Numbered from the stretch's first letter, positions 8,176 to 17,129 are shown. The stretch is DNA of 46,867 nt from Acetobacteraceae bacterium (GCA_947475245.1 CANJLW010000034.1:1-46867); one strand, 5' to 3'. Numbers and translations: made by a program. Notes: generated by a model from the letters alone, not told the origin.

Positions 8176-9627
8176 ATGCCGGCATCGGTCATCGCCGAAC
8201 GGGTCTTTACCCAAAGCGACCAGGAACAATTCGCCGCTTTCTCCGGCGACTGGAACCCGATGCACATGGATAAGGTAGCAGCGCGCCGAACCCAGCCGGG
8301 CGCGCCGGTCGTGCACGGTGTGCACCTGACATTGTGGGCGCTGGAAACCCTGATCCGAGACGGCATCCTCGGCAAGCCGGTCCAGGGGATCGAGGCCACC
8401 TTCGTCAAGTTCGTCTACCTCGATACACCGACCACGCTGGTGTTGGGCGCGCGCGACGAGGACAGGCTGGAACTGACCGTCGTCGCGGCGGGAGTCACCA
8501 CCACATCCCTGACCATCAAGTTCGATATCGGAACAAATACGGCGCTTCCGGGCGACTATCCCGAGGCCACAACCAACGGTCGCGCGCCAAACGCGCCCGA
8601 CCTGACCGCGATGGCCAGTCAGGTCGGCTGGATGCCGCCCATGCCCGGCCCCTCCGGCGATCCCACCGCGCTGTTTCCCCATGCCGCCCGCGCGATAGGG
8701 GGGGAGCGCGTTACCGCCGTTGCATTGTCCTCCCGCCTGGTCGGCATGTTGTATCCCGGTCTGCATTCCGTGTTCGGCTCCCTGTCGGTCGCATTCGGGC
8801 CAGGCGATCCTCGGCCGGGCATCGGCTTCCGGGTTGCTACCGCGAACGCACGCACCCGCATGCTGAAGATGGACCTCGTCGGCTCCGGCGTTACCGGTAC
8901 CGTGATCGCCTTCGCCCGTCGGGAGGCAGTGGCGCAGGCGGGTATGGATCAGGTCGCCGCGGCTGTCGGCCGGGATGAGTTCGCCGGTGTCACCGCCCTG
9001 ATCACCGGGGGCTCGCGCGGTTTGGGCGCGCTGACCGCGAAGTTCATCGCCGCCGGCGGCGGCGACGCGATCGTAACCTACGCCCTGGGCCGCGAAGACG
9101 CGGAACAACTGGCGGCGGAGATCAACGCCCATACCGGCCGGCAGAGCTGCACCCTGCTGCGCTACGACATGATGGCGAGCGCGGCCGAACAGCTTGGGTC
9201 GTTGAGCGCCACGCCGACGCATCTGTATCACTTCGCTTCCCCGCGCATTTATCGGCAGAAAACCGCGCTGTTCGACGCTGCTTTGTTTGCCGAATTTACC
9301 CAGGCCTATCTGACATCGTTTCAGGATCTGTGCGCGGTGGCGCAGGCGCGGGCGACCGAACGCGTCGTCGCGTTCTATCCGTCCACCGTGTTCGTGGAAC
9401 CCGGCCGTCCCGCGGATATGACGGAATATGCAATGGTAAAGGCGGCGGGCGAAGTACTGGCGGATGAGATGAGCAAGTCAGAGAGCTTTCCGCTGGTCGT
9501 CTGCCGCCGCCTGCCGCGCATGCTGACCGACCAGACCGCGACTCTGGTCCGTGTGCAAACCGAAGACGCGTTCACGGTCATGCTGCCGGTGGTGCGCGCG
9601 GTGCAGACTGCCTTGACGCAGAGCTAA
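8176..9627 (+). CDS. MaoC-like hot-dog hydratase fused to an SDR-type reductase
   Basis: A 483-residue bifunctional protein. Residues about 10-125 carry the MaoC/R-hydratase signature: FSGDWNPMH at 22-30 followed by the VVHG motif. A second hot-dog-like segment may occupy about 150-260. From residue 276 an SDR domain starts with ITGGSRGLG (276-284) and has a YxxxK pair, Tyr418 and Lys422 in YAMVK. MaoC domains hydrate enoyl thioesters and SDR domains of this type reduce or oxidise 3-hydroxyacyl or 3-ketoacyl groups, so the fusion could perform two consecutive steps on one acyl chain. Substrate and carrier (CoA or ACP) are unknown. The start follows AATCGGAGTG; upstream in-frame codons are not family-like. 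Confidence 0.8.
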   Translation: MPASVIAERVFTQSDQEQFAAFSGDWNPMHMDKVAARRTQPGAPVVHGVHLTLWALETLIRDGILGKPVQGIEATFVKFVYLDTPTTLVLGARDEDRLELTVVAAGVTTTSLTIKFDIGTNTALPGDYPEATTNGRAPNAPDLTAMASQVGWMPPMPGPSGDPTALFPHAARAIGGERVTAVALSSRLVGMLYPGLHSVFGSLSVAFGPGDPRPGIGFRVATANARTRMLKMDLVGSGVTGTVIAFARREAVAQAGMDQVAAAVGRDEFAGVTALITGGSRGLGALTAKFIAAGGGDAIVTYALGREDAEQLAAEINAHTGRQSCTLLRYDMMASAAEQLGSLSATPTHLYHFASPRIYRQKTALFDAALFAEFTQAYLTSFQDLCAVAQARATERVVAFYPSTVFVEPGRPADMTEYAMVKAAGEVLADEMSKSESFPLVVCRRLPRMLTDQTATLVRVQTEDAFTVMLPVVRAVQTALTQS

Positions 9628-10043
9628 GCCAGCCGTTCCCAAAGACCGGTTTCTTCGTCGAGCCGGTCTTGTTCCAACCCGCGAAAGTCCCCGCGGGAAA
9701 CGATGCCGATCACCCGATCGCCGTCGACCACGGGCACATGGCGAAAGCCGCCGTCGCGCATCAGGCGCAACGCCTCGATGGCGGTGGAGCGAGCCGGAAG
9801 CGTATCGGGATTGGGCGTCATCACGTCGCGCAGCAGCGTGATCGCCGGGTCACTGCCTTGCGCCAACACCCGCACCGCGTCGCGCCCGGTGAAGATGCCC
9901 AGCAGCCTGTCGGTGTCGGACAGGACAAGGACGGCGCCGATGCGATGCGCGTACATCTGATCGCAGGCGGCGCGGACCGAGGTATCGGGACGCATCGAAA
10001 CCGGTCGCTGATTACGAACGATTTCCACCATTTCGCGGTTCAT
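9624..10043 (-). CDS. Tandem CBS-domain protein
   Basis: A 139-residue protein made almost entirely of two CBS motifs. The first (about residues 8-65) contains MRPDTSVRAACDQM and GIFTGRDAV. The second (about 75-125) contains MTPNPDTLP, EALRLM and GIVSRGDF. Such stand-alone Bateman modules bind adenine nucleotides and regulate partner enzymes or channels, but the partner is not evident. The ATG at 10043 is preceded by GGAGGG. Longer upstream codons in the open frame are not CBS-like. The stop overlaps the convergent MaoC-SDR stop by 4 bases (CTAA). acs lies upstream on the same strand. Confidence 0.85.
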   Translation of the reverse strand: MNREMVEIVRNQRPVSMRPDTSVRAACDQMYAHRIGAVLVLSDTDRLLGIFTGRDAVRVLAQGSDPAITLLRDVMTPNPDTLPARSTAIEALRLMRDGGFRHVPVVDGDRVIGIVSRGDFRGLEQDRLDEETGLWERLA

Positions 10044-10159
10044 CGTTGACCCTCCGGCGTAGTGTTCGGAGCTCACGATGACGGTTTGGTGACAGCGGGC
10101 ATTGACCGAGATCAACGCCGACCCGAGCCGCAAAGGCACGGGTCGGCGGTCGCAACAGT

Positions 10160-12109
10160 CTACCCGACGCGGTTATCGACCAACTCGGTCACCACGCCCG
10201 GATCGGCGAGGGTGGAGGTGTCACCCAGGCTGTCGGTCTCATTGGCGGCGATCTTGCGCAGGATACGACGCATGATCTTCCCGCTGCGGGTCTTCGGCAG
10301 GCCCGGCGCCCATTGGATCGCGTCCGGGGAAGCGATGGGGCCGATTTCCTTGCGGACCCAGGCGACCAGTTCCTTACGCAGCGCCTCCGTCGGTTCCTCG
10401 CCCAGGTTCAGGGTAACGTAGGCGTAGATGCCCTGGCCCTTGATGTCGTGCGGGAAGCCGACGACCGCGGCCTCGGCGACCTTCGGATGGGAAACCAGCG
10501 CGCTCTCGACTTCCGCCGTGCCCATGCGATGGCCGGAGACATTGATGACGTCATCCACCCGGCCGGTGATCCAGTAATAGCCGTCCTCATCCCGGCGGGC
10601 ACCGTCGCCGGTGAAGTACAGACCCTTGAAGGTCGAGAAGTAGGTCTGGATGAAGCGTTCGTGGTCGCCGAACACCGTGCGCATCTGGCCGGGCCAGGAA
10701 TCCGACAGGCACAGATTGCCCTCGGTCGCGCCGAACAGTTCCTTGCCCTCTCCATCGACCAGCAGCGGCTTCACGCCGGGCAGCGGCAGGGTGGCGGAGC
10801 CCGGCTTCAGGATCGTGGCGCCCGGCAGCGGGCTGATCAGGATGCCGCCGGTTTCCGTCTGCCACCAGGTATCGACGATCGGGCAGCGGCCGTCGCCGAC
10901 GACGCGGTGGTACCACAGCCAGGCCTCCGGATTGATCGGTTCGCCGACCGAGCCCAGCAGGCGCAACGAGGCGCGGGAGGTCTTCTTCACCGGCCCTTCG
11001 CCGTCGCGCATCAGGGCGCGGATGGCGGTGGGCGCGGTGTAGAAGATGTTCACCTTGTGCTTATCGACGACCTGCCAGAAGCGGCTGGAATCCGGATAGT
11101 TCGGAATGCCCTCGAACATCAGCGTGGTCGCGCCGTTCGCCAGCGGCCCATACAGGATGTAGGTGTGCCCGGTGACCCAGCCCACATCGGCGGTGCACCA
11201 GTAGATGTCGCCCTTGCGGTAGTCGAACACGTTTTCGTGCGTATAGCAGGCCCAGACCATGTATCCGCCGGTCGTGTGCAGCACGCCCTTGGGTTTGCCC
11301 GTGCTGCCGGAGGTGTACAGAATGAACAGCGGGTCCTCCGCGTTCATTTCCGTCGGCGGGCAATCGGGGGACGCCGCTGCGCACAGTGTCGCGTAATCGT
11401 GATCGCGACCGGCCTGCATGCCGACCTCTCCGCCGGTCACCTTGACCGAGATCACGTTCCTGATGCTGGGGCAGGATTGCAGCGCGGCATCGGCGTTGGC
11501 CTTCAACGGCACCTTGCGACCGCCGCGACGACCTTCGTCGGCGGTGATCAACAGCGTCGAATCGCAGTCCTGAATGCGGTTCGCGAGGCTGTCGGGAGAA
11601 AACCCGCCGAACACCACGGAATGGATCGCGCCGATCCGCGCGCAGGCCAGCATCGCGACGGCGGCTTCCGGCACCATCGGCAGATAGATCGTGACGCGGT
11701 CGCCCTTTTGAACGCCCAGCCCCTTCATCGCATTCGCCAGTCGGCATACCTGCTCATGCAACTGCCGATAGGTGACATGCTTGCTGGCGTTCGGGTCGTC
11801 GCCTTCCCAGATGATGGCGGTCTGCTCGCCGCGTTCGGCCAAATGCCGATCCAGGCACGAGACCGATGCGTTCAGCGTCCCGTCCTCGAACCACTTGATC
11901 GAGACATCGCCCTCGAAGCTCGTGTTCTTGATCTTGGTGGGTGCCTTCATCCAGGCGATCCGCCCGGCTTCCGCGCCCCAGAACGCATCCGGATCGGCGC
12001 TCGCGCTGTCATACAGCGCGCGGTACTTCGCCGCGTCGATATGGGCTTCGGCGGCGAATTCGGGGCGCACCGGAAAAATCTGTGCGACGGAGGGAGCTGC
12101 GTCCGACAT
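10160..12109 (-). CDS. acs: Acetyl-CoA synthetase (AMP-forming)
   Basis: A 649-residue cytosolic enzyme that activates acetate to acetyl-CoA through acetyl-AMP. The family-typical length, the P-loop [11 protein letters not shown] near residues 264-275, the [10 protein letters not shown] motif, the hinge segment [15 protein letters not shown], and the C-terminal [11 protein letters not shown] all match Acs rather than other acyl-CoA synthetases. The Lys in the last motif (about 609) is the residue acetylated in Acs enzymes controlled by Pat/CobB-type systems. A conserved Trp in the acyl pocket (DTWWQTE) favours short acyl groups. The gene may be transcribed alone or followed by the CBS protein 116 bp downstream. 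Confidence 0.95.
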   Translation of the reverse strand: MSDAAPSVAQIFPVRPEFAAEAHIDAAKYRALYDSASADPDAFWGAEAGRIAWMKAPTKIKNTSFEGDVSIKWFEDGTLNASVSCLDRHLAERGEQTAIIWEGDDPNASKHVTYRQLHEQVCRLANAMKGLGVQKGDRVTIYLPMVPEAAVAMLACARIGAIHSVVFGGFSPDSLANRIQDCDSTLLITADEGRRGGRKVPLKANADAALQSCPSIRNVISVKVTGGEVGMQAGRDHDYATLCAAASPDCPPTEMNAEDPLFILYTSGSTGKPKGVLHTTGGYMVWACYTHENVFDYRKGDIYWCTADVGWVTGHTYILYGPLANGATTLMFEGIPNYPDSSRFWQVVDKHKVNIFYTAPTAIRALMRDGEGPVKKTSRASLRLLGSVGEPINPEAWLWYHRVVGDGRCPIVDTWWQTETGGILISPLPGATILKPGSATLPLPGVKPLLVDGEGKELFGATEGNLCLSDSWPGQMRTVFGDHERFIQTYFSTFKGLYFTGDGARRDEDGYYWITGRVDDVINVSGHRMGTAEVESALVSHPKVAEAAVVGFPHDIKGQGIYAYVTLNLGEEPTEALRKELVAWVRKEIGPIASPDAIQWAPGLPKTRSGKIMRRILRKIAANETDSLGDTSTLADPGVVTELVDNRVG

Positions 12110-12145
12110 CGTGTTTCCTCACGTATTCAGGTTGCTATTGCCGGA

Positions 12146-12508
12146 TCAGAGTCCGGCGTCCTTTGGCACGTAGATCGTGCCGTCCTTGATCGCGTGGGCG
12201 ACCGCTTCCAGGAAGTCACCCCTGCATGGGCCTTTGGTGCACTCCCCATCCGCGATCCGAAACTCGGCGCCATGGGTCGCGCAGATGATCACCTGCCCGT
12301 CTTTCGACAGAAAGCGGTCCGGAGTCCAATCCAGCGGCGTGCCGATATGCGGGCAGGAATTGACATAGACATGGATCTTGCCGTCGCGGCGCACCGCCAT
12401 CAGGCCGGTAAACCCGCCGGGCGCGGCCGGAAATCCCTTGGCACCGCCGTCTGGGATATCGTCCACCCGACACAGGGCACGCGGTTCGTCGTCGATTAAG
12501 CTGTCCAT
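12146..12508 (-). CDS. Rieske [2Fe-2S] domain ferredoxin-like protein
   Basis: A 120-residue soluble protein with one Rieske cluster site. CPH is at 52-54 and CATH at 76-79, giving the two Cys and two His ligands. It has no membrane anchor and no oxygenase catalytic domain, so it resembles small Rieske ferredoxins or the cofactor-carrying subunit of an oxygenase or nitrite reductase. The chosen ATG overlaps the last 13 bases of the upstream EVE-domain gene, which argues for translational coupling. A longer start 27 bases upstream is possible but would lie wholly within the EVE gene. Confidence 0.85.
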   Translation of the reverse strand: MDSLIDDEPRALCRVDDIPDGGAKGFPAAPGGFTGLMAVRRDGKIHVYVNSCPHIGTPLDWTPDRFLSKDGQVIICATHGAEFRIADGECTKGPCRGDFLEAVAHAIKDGTIYVPKDAGL

Positions 12509-12909
12509 TCGCCCATCTCGCGCAGTTTTTGCCAATGGTCGTCGGCGATCGCCATCACCGACAGCCGCGATTGCCGGATCAGCGCGATCCCTTCAAGCCC
12601 CGGCTCCGCCTTGATCGCCGCCAACGTCACCGGCTTCGGTATCGGACAGATAGCCTTCATATCGACCGCCACCCAATCGCCCTTTTCAGCCGACGGGTCG
12701 GGATAGGCTTCCCTGACAACCTCCACCACACCGACGATCTCCTTGCCGATGTTGGAGTGGTAGAAGAACGCGCGGTCGCCGATTCGCATGGCTTTCAGGT
12801 TGTTCTTGGCCATGTGGTTGCGCACACCGGTCCAGGGTTCCACATCGTTCAGGACCTGTTGATCCCAGGAGAACGCATCCGGTTCCGATTTCACCAGCCA
12901 ATACGCCAT
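12496..12909 (-). CDS. EVE-domain (PUA-like) protein
   Basis: A 137-residue single-domain EVE protein. It starts MAYWLVKSEPDAFSWD, carries WTGVRNHMAKNNL with the family's R-N...N pattern, then GDRAFFYHSN, and later GDWVAVDMKA. EVE domains are PUA-like folds that bind modified nucleobases in RNA or DNA. Stand-alone versions are widespread in proteobacteria as putative RNA-modification readers. The start at 12909 has AGGGAG immediately upstream; 21 upstream codons in frame are not conserved-looking. It is translationally coupled to the Rieske gene downstream. Confidence 0.9.
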   Translation of the reverse strand: MAYWLVKSEPDAFSWDQQVLNDVEPWTGVRNHMAKNNLKAMRIGDRAFFYHSNIGKEIVGVVEVVREAYPDPSAEKGDWVAVDMKAICPIPKPVTLAAIKAEPGLEGIALIRQSRLSVMAIADDHWQKLREMGEWTA

Positions 12910-13001
12910 GGCACTCCCTTCGGCGGACAAATCGTCGCAACCCGACATTAGGGCAAACCGCCGCCGCTTCAAACCCGCGGCGTCATCGGATACAAAACGG
13001 C

Positions 13002-13772
13002 GTGGACACAGAAATCGTCGGCCAGTCGCCCCGCGGGCGATCCTTGCATCGCTTCGCCAATCCGGGCCGCTTCCTGCGCCTGTCCGGAGCCGTGCTGCCT
13101 TGGCTGTCGGTTGGCGCCTTGATCACGGTAAGCTTCGGTCTGGGCTGGGGGCTGTTCTTCTCGCCGGCCGACTACCAACAGGGCGATGCCGTTCGGATCA
13201 TCTACGTCCATGTGCCGGCCGCCTGGCTTGCCTCCGCCGGATACCTGTCGCTGGCAATATGTTCCGTGCTGTCCCTGGTCTGGCGTCACCCGCTCGCCGA
13301 TCTCGCCGCAATGGAAATTGGCCCGGTCGGCGCCGGCTTCACCGCCGTATGCCTCGCCACCGGCAGCCTCTGGGGTAAACCCATGTGGGGTGCCTGGTGG
13401 GTCTGGGACGCTCGGCTCACCTCCGTGCTGGTGCTGTTCTTCCTCTATTTGGGTCACATCGCCCTGGTACGCGCGTTCGACGATCCAACCCGAGGCCATC
13501 GGGCCGGGGCGATCCTGGCACTGGTCGGCGCGGTCAACCTGCCGATCATCAAGTTCAGCGTCGACTGGTGGAACACACTGCACCAACCGGCCAGCATCAA
13601 CTTCACCTCCGCCCCGTCCATGGCGCCCTCCATGCTGTGGCCCCTGCTGATCAGCGCTGTCGGGTTCACACTGGTCTTCGCGGCGATCGTGGTCGCGCGC
13701 ACCCGCGCCGCCGTCATGGAACGACGAATTCGCGGTCTGCTGATGGCGCGCGCCGCCCAGGCGGAGGCCTGA
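13002..13772 (+). CDS. ccmC: Heme exporter/heme handling protein CcmC
   Basis: A 256-residue inner-membrane protein with six hydrophobic segments. The tryptophan-rich motif WGKPMWGAWWVWDARLTS lies near residues 125-142 between two periplasmic His regions (VHVP and NTLHQPASI). It loads heme onto CcmE in system I cytochrome c maturation. The listed GTG start adds a 14-residue lead. An in-frame TTG at 13044 giving (M)HRFANPGRFLRL is an alternative closer to many homologues. Neither has a strong Shine-Dalgarno. The TGA at 13770-13772 abuts ccmD. Confidence 0.95.
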   Translation: MDTEIVGQSPRGRSLHRFANPGRFLRLSGAVLPWLSVGALITVSFGLGWGLFFSPADYQQGDAVRIIYVHVPAAWLASAGYLSLAICSVLSLVWRHPLADLAAMEIGPVGAGFTAVCLATGSLWGKPMWGAWWVWDARLTSVLVLFFLYLGHIALVRAFDDPTRGHRAGAILALVGAVNLPIIKFSVDWWNTLHQPASINFTSAPSMAPSMLWPLLISAVGFTLVFAAIVVARTRAAVMERRIRGLLMARAAQAEA

Positions 13773-13922
13773 ATGACCCATCTTCCCTTCATCGCCATCG
13801 CCTATGTGCTGGGGATCGGCGTGCCGCTTTGCTTCGCCATCGACGCCCTGCGCCGCACCCGCGCCGCCACCCGCCGTCTGGCCGCCATCGACCCGCGCGC
13901 CGAGCGCCGAGGCCGCGGATGA
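13773..13922 (+). CDS. ccmD: CcmD, small membrane protein of heme export
   Basis: A 49-residue protein that begins directly after the ccmC stop. It has one transmembrane segment (FIAIAYVLGIGVPLCFAI, about residues 6-23) followed by an arginine-rich tail (RRTRAATRRL), the standard CcmD layout. CcmD helps release holo-CcmE from CcmABC. The gene ends in an ATGA overlap with ccmE, so the genes are translationally coupled. Confidence 0.9.
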   Translation: MTHLPFIAIAYVLGIGVPLCFAIDALRRTRAATRRLAAIDPRAERRGRG

Positions 13923-14416
13923 CACGGAAACGGCGGCGGCTGTACGTGTTGCTGGCTTGCGGCATCGGCCTGGGATCGGCCACCGCCCTGGTGCTGACCG
14001 CGTTCAACGACAATCTGGTCTTCTTCGTCTCCCCCACCGATATGGCCAAGGGCGAACGCATGGGCCGGCAGGTGCGCCTGGGCGGCCTGGTCGAAAAAGG
14101 CAGTGTCCAACGCGGCGGCGAAGGCAGACCGGCCACCCTGTTCCGGGTCACCGACGGTGCCGCCAGCATCGGCGTGTCCTACTCCGGCATACTCCCCGAC
14201 CTGTTTCGGGAAGGTCAGGGTGTCGTTGTCCTCGGCGCCCTGCAGCCGGACGGCACCTTCAAGGCAAACGAAGTGCTGGCCAAGCACGACGAGACCTACA
14301 TGCCCAAGGAAGTTGCGGAAGCACTGAAGAAATCCGGGCAATGGAATCCCGGTGCCGGCCCGCCGCCCCCCGCAGCGACCTGGAACGCGACCGCGCCAAA
14401 GGCCGAGGGCAAATGA
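13919..14416 (+). CDS. ccmE: Heme chaperone CcmE
   Basis: A 165-residue periplasmic heme chaperone with an N-terminal membrane anchor (residues about 8-28) and an OB-fold domain. The heme-linking His123 lies in VLAKHDETYMPKEV, with the conserved Tyr127. Gly-rich turns (RLGGLVEKGSV, VSYSGILPDLFREGQGVV) match the family. The real start is the ATG in the ATGA overlap with ccmD; the longer open frame upstream is antisense-like read-through of ccmC. The C-terminal tail is Pro/Ala-rich. Confidence 0.95.
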   Translation: MTRKRRRLYVLLACGIGLGSATALVLTAFNDNLVFFVSPTDMAKGERMGRQVRLGGLVEKGSVQRGGEGRPATLFRVTDGAASIGVSYSGILPDLFREGQGVVVLGALQPDGTFKANEVLAKHDETYMPKEVAEALKKSGQWNPGAGPPPPAATWNATAPKAEGK

Positions 14417-14961
14417 GTCCGACGCGACGACGCCTGCTGCGCCTGGCACCGCTGAGTGTATTGGCGATCGGCGGCAGCGCGGCCTGGGTCGTCGTCGAAC
14501 ACAAACGCGCGATCGAGAACAGTCCGATGCCGGTCTCGCTGACCCAGACCATGCCGCGCTTTCGCGTGCCGGGCCTGACGGACGGCGGCGGTTTCGCGAC
14601 CGACGACATCGCCGCCCAAGGCAAACCCGTGCTGCTGAACTTCTTCGCCTCCTGGTGCGGTCCCTGCATCAAGGAAGCCGCGACGCTGCTGAAACTGCGC
14701 GACGGCGGTCTGGCGATCTGGGGCATCGCCTTCAAGGACAAGCCCGAGGCCACGCAAGCCTTTCTGCGCGCGCACGGCGACCCCTACGGTCGGATCGGGC
14801 GGGACGACGACGGTGCCGCCTCGATCGGCTTCGGCCTGACCGGCGTGCCGGAGACCTTCCTGATCGACAAGGACGGCGACATCCGCTGGCGGTGGGCCGG
14901 CGGCCTGACCGACGACGTCGCCGCGAACTATCTGACACCGATATTGCGGTCGCTGGTCTGA
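14413..14961 (+). CDS. ccmG: Thiol:disulfide interchange protein CcmG/DsbE
   Basis: A 182-residue membrane-anchored thioredoxin-like protein. One N-terminal transmembrane segment (about 12-27) precedes a periplasmic domain with ASWCGPC (Cys82 and Cys85) and the cis-Pro motif GVPETFLIDKDG. It reduces apocytochrome CxxCH cysteines before heme ligation. It starts in an ATGA overlap directly after ccmE, whereas many clusters have ccmF in between. No ccmF or ccmH is present in this window. Confidence 0.93.
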   Translation: MSPTRRRLLRLAPLSVLAIGGSAAWVVVEHKRAIENSPMPVSLTQTMPRFRVPGLTDGGGFATDDIAAQGKPVLLNFFASWCGPCIKEAATLLKLRDGGLAIWGIAFKDKPEATQAFLRAHGDPYGRIGRDDDGAASIGFGLTGVPETFLIDKDGDIRWRWAGGLTDDVAANYLTPILRSLV

Positions 14962-14979
14962 CGGCCTATTGGCGTCTTC

Positions 14980-15120
14980 ATGACCGAGACACCGGAAAAG
15001 CCCGTCCCGCCTCCCCGTCCCGTGCCCCCCGAGTTGCCGAAGGAAGTCGGCGGCGCCAAGGGACCGGAACCCACGCGCTATGGCGACTGGCAGCACAAAG
15101 GCCGCTGTACGGATTTTTGA
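14980..15120 (+). CDS. SDHAF4-like succinate dehydrogenase assembly factor (DUF1674)
   Basis: A 46-residue protein with a proline-rich N-terminus and the highly conserved C-terminal core EVGGAKGPEPTRYGDW, then KGRCTDF. This is the DUF1674/SDHAF4 signature, in which the factor binds flavinylated SdhA before complex II assembly. It starts 18 bp after ccmG and shares its direction. Its stop is immediately adjacent to the folD stop on the opposite strand, with no spacer. It was too short for simple ORF listing and was found by reading the frame. Confidence 0.9.
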   Translation: MTETPEKPVPPPRPVPPELPKEVGGAKGPEPTRYGDWQHKGRCTDF

Positions 15121-15963
15121 TCAGGTCCGTCGGGACAGGGCAGCCGTCAGGGTATTCTCCAGCAAGCAGGCGATCGTCATAGGACCGACGCCGCCCGGAA
15201 CCGGCGTGATCGCGCCCGCGACCTGCAAGCACTCGTTGTAGGCGACATCGCCAACCAGCCGTCCATCGGGCAGACGGTTGATGCCCACATCGATCACCGT
15301 CGCCCCCGTGCCGATCCAGTCCCCCTTCACCATTTCCGCTCGGCCTACAGCCGCAACCACGATTTCGGCCCGACGGCATTCAGCGGCGATATCGCGCGTG
15401 TTGGAATGGGCGATGGTCACGGTGGCATTGGCGGCCAACAGCAGCGACGCGACCGGACGGCCGACAATGGCAGATCGGCCCAGCACCAGGGCGCGTTGGC
15501 CGGCAATGGGATTTCCGGCGGCGGTCAGAAGTTTCATCACGCCCATCGGGGTGCATGGCACCAGGCCGGGTTGGCCGTTGACCAGACGGGCGACATTGAT
15601 GGGGTGGAACCCGTCGACATCCTTGGCCGGATCGATCGCCTCGATCACCGCCTGCGCCCGGATGGCCGGCGGCAGCGGCAGTTGCACCAGGATGCCATCG
15701 ACGGACGGATCGGCGTTCAGGTCCCCGATCACGGCCAGCAGAGCCGCTTCCGACGTATCGGCGGGCAGTCGGATGGTGCGGGCCTCGATCCCGCACTCCC
15801 GCGCCGAACGGTCTTTGCTGCGGACATAGACGGCGCTGGCCGGGTCGTCGCCGACCAGCACGACGGCCAGGCCCGGTTTGAAGGACAAGGCGGCAACGCG
15901 TTCGGCAAGGGTCGCGCGCAGCGTTGCCGCAAGGGCTTTCCCGTCGATGATGTGTGCGGTCAC
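15121..15963 (-). CDS. folD: Bifunctional methylenetetrahydrofolate dehydrogenase/cyclohydrolase FolD
   Basis: A 280-residue cytosolic enzyme interconverting 5,10-methylene- and 10-formyl-tetrahydrofolate with NADP. Motifs include [14 protein letters not shown] (catalytic Lys in the YxxxK arrangement), [43 protein letters not shown] and [18 protein letters not shown]. The start is a GTG at 15963 inside a GTGA overlap with the upstream DUF167 gene, so it relies on translational coupling. The stop abuts that of the SDHAF4-like gene. Confidence 0.95.
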   Translation of the reverse strand: MTAHIIDGKALAATLRATLAERVAALSFKPGLAVVLVGDDPASAVYVRSKDRSARECGIEARTIRLPADTSEAALLAVIGDLNADPSVDGILVQLPLPPAIRAQAVIEAIDPAKDVDGFHPINVARLVNGQPGLVPCTPMGVMKLLTAAGNPIAGQRALVLGRSAIVGRPVASLLLAANATVTIAHSNTRDIAAECRRAEIVVAAVGRAEMVKGDWIGTGATVIDVGINRLPDGRLVGDVAYNECLQVAGAITPVPGGVGPMTIACLLENTLTAALSRRT

Positions 15964-16280
15964 AGCGTGGATATCCTGGCGATCAAGGTAGCGGGGTCAC
16001 CGACGACATGCAGACGCTTGTCCCGGCTGGCGGCGCCCGACGCGAGGGTAACGGCCGACCGGGGCAATCCCAGCGCGTCGGCCAGCATTTCGCAAACGGC
16101 GCGGTTGGCTCGGCCATTTTCCGGCGCATCGGTTACGGCGATCCGCAGACGCGGGCCGTCGGCGGACGGCGCAACGCCGCCGATGCCGGGACGACGCGAT
16201 TTCGGCTGCGCCTTCACGGCGACCAACAGCCCATCCGCGGTATGTCGCCAGAACTCGGTCAGGTCAGCAGGGCTTGCCAT
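15960..16280 (-). CDS. DUF167/YggU family protein
   Basis: A 106-residue protein with the YggU core: [12 protein letters not shown], then [38 protein letters not shown], then [11 protein letters not shown]. The structure is known for the family but the biochemical role is not. The ATG at 16280 lies within the last 22 bases of the upstream YggT gene. Upstream codons in the same frame are the shifted reading of yggT. yggT-yggU pairing is common in proteobacteria. Confidence 0.88.
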   Translation of the reverse strand: MASPADLTEFWRHTADGLLVAVKAQPKSRRPGIGGVAPSADGPRLRIAVTDAPENGRANRAVCEMLADALGLPRSAVTLASGAASRDKRLHVVGDPATLIARISTL

Positions 16281-16579
16281 ACGCCCGTGGTGACGGCGAG
16301 TTGCAGGCGCTGGAGGAGCGGCAGAATGACCAGTTGGATGACCGCCAGCACGATCATCGGGCTGATGTCGATACTGCCCATGTTCGGCAGCATGTTGCGC
16401 AGCGGACGCAGCACCGGATCGGTCACCCGGAACAGAAAGTCGTTGATCATCCACACAACACGGTTTCGGGTATCGAGCACGCCGAAGGCGCTGAGCATGC
16501 TGAAGACCGCCGACAGGATGATCGCCCAGAAATACAGGTTGATGACGAAGTACAGCAAATTAAAGAGGATCGTCAGCAT
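16259..16579 (-). CDS. YggT family membrane protein
   Basis: A 106-residue inner-membrane protein with two hydrophobic regions (about residues 3-30 and 70-90) and the typical central segment TDPVLRPLRNMLPNMGSIDISPMIV. YggT proteins occur near cell division, pyrroline-5-carboxylate reductase or yggU genes, and roles in osmotic or envelope functions have been proposed. It is first of three overlapping genes (yggT, yggU, folD), so the promoter should lie in 16580-16767. Confidence 0.88.
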   Translation of the reverse strand: MLTILFNLLYFVINLYFWAIILSAVFSMLSAFGVLDTRNRVVWMINDFLFRVTDPVLRPLRNMLPNMGSIDISPMIVLAVIQLVILPLLQRLQLAVTTGVWQALLT

Positions 16580-16767
16580 TCCGGTGCTCCGTCTGTCGGG
16601 TGAAACTAGCTTTGTCGCGACCGTATCGCAACGCCGTTATTTGCGCCGCCTCGCGGAGGGAACATCCGGTGCGATCGTGGTCGATACGCACTTGACGGGG
16701 GCCAAGCTGGGCTTGTATTCACCCGCTCCTCGCGACCGGCCGCAAGGCCGTAAGCCAGGAGCGGAGT

Positions 16768-16843
16768 GGGGCTGTAGCTCAGTTGGGAGAGCGCCTCGTT
16801 CGCAATGAGGAGGTCAGGGGTTCGATTCCCCTCAGCTCCACCA
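16768..16843 (+). tRNA. tRNA-Ala (anticodon CGC)
   Basis: A full cloverleaf. The acceptor stem GGGGCTG pairs with CAGCTCC (one G-T pair). The D arm is GCTC...GAGC. The anticodon arm CCTCG-TTCGCAA-TGAGG has anticodon CGC, reading GCG. The T arm is AGGGG-TTCGATT-CCCCT. The CCA is encoded (16841-16843). Confidence 0.95.
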
Positions 16844-16976
16844 TTCCGCCACACCATACCTTCAAGCCCTACGCACGCCGCCTTACACCAATCGTCGCGA
16901 TTGTGCGTCACGATCGCGTTGTTCATGGTTGACGCCGATCCAGCGCGGGGCTATTTCCCGCGCCTCTCGATCGGAT

Positions 16977-17051
16977 GGCGGCGTAGCTCAGCGGTAGAGC
17001 AGGGGAATCATAATCCCTTGGTCGGCGGTTCAAATCCGTCCGCCGCTACCA
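16977..17051 (+). tRNA. tRNA-Met, elongator type (anticodon CAT)
   Basis: The acceptor GGCGGCG pairs with CGCCGCT, the anticodon stem GGGGA/TCCCT encloses ATCATAA with anticodon CAT, and the T loop is TTCAAAT. CCA is encoded. It lacks the 1-72 mismatch and the three G-C pairs at the base of the anticodon loop that mark initiator tRNA, so it is called elongator Met. Confidence 0.9.
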
Positions 17052-17129
17052 TCCTTCCCTTCGGGCCAATCAAATAATACGCGACGCGGCGCTACAGATC
17101 GCCGACCGCAGAACCCGCAAGGATACCGC

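Noticed and set aside
10313-12499. 728-codon plus-strand open frame opposite acs
   Set aside because: Shadow of acs and the Rieske gene; no ribosome binding site or recognisable domains.
16768-17051. Integration (att) site or genomic island at the tRNA-Ala/tRNA-Met pair
   Set aside because: No integrase gene and no duplicated tRNA 3' end in the neighbouring sequence.
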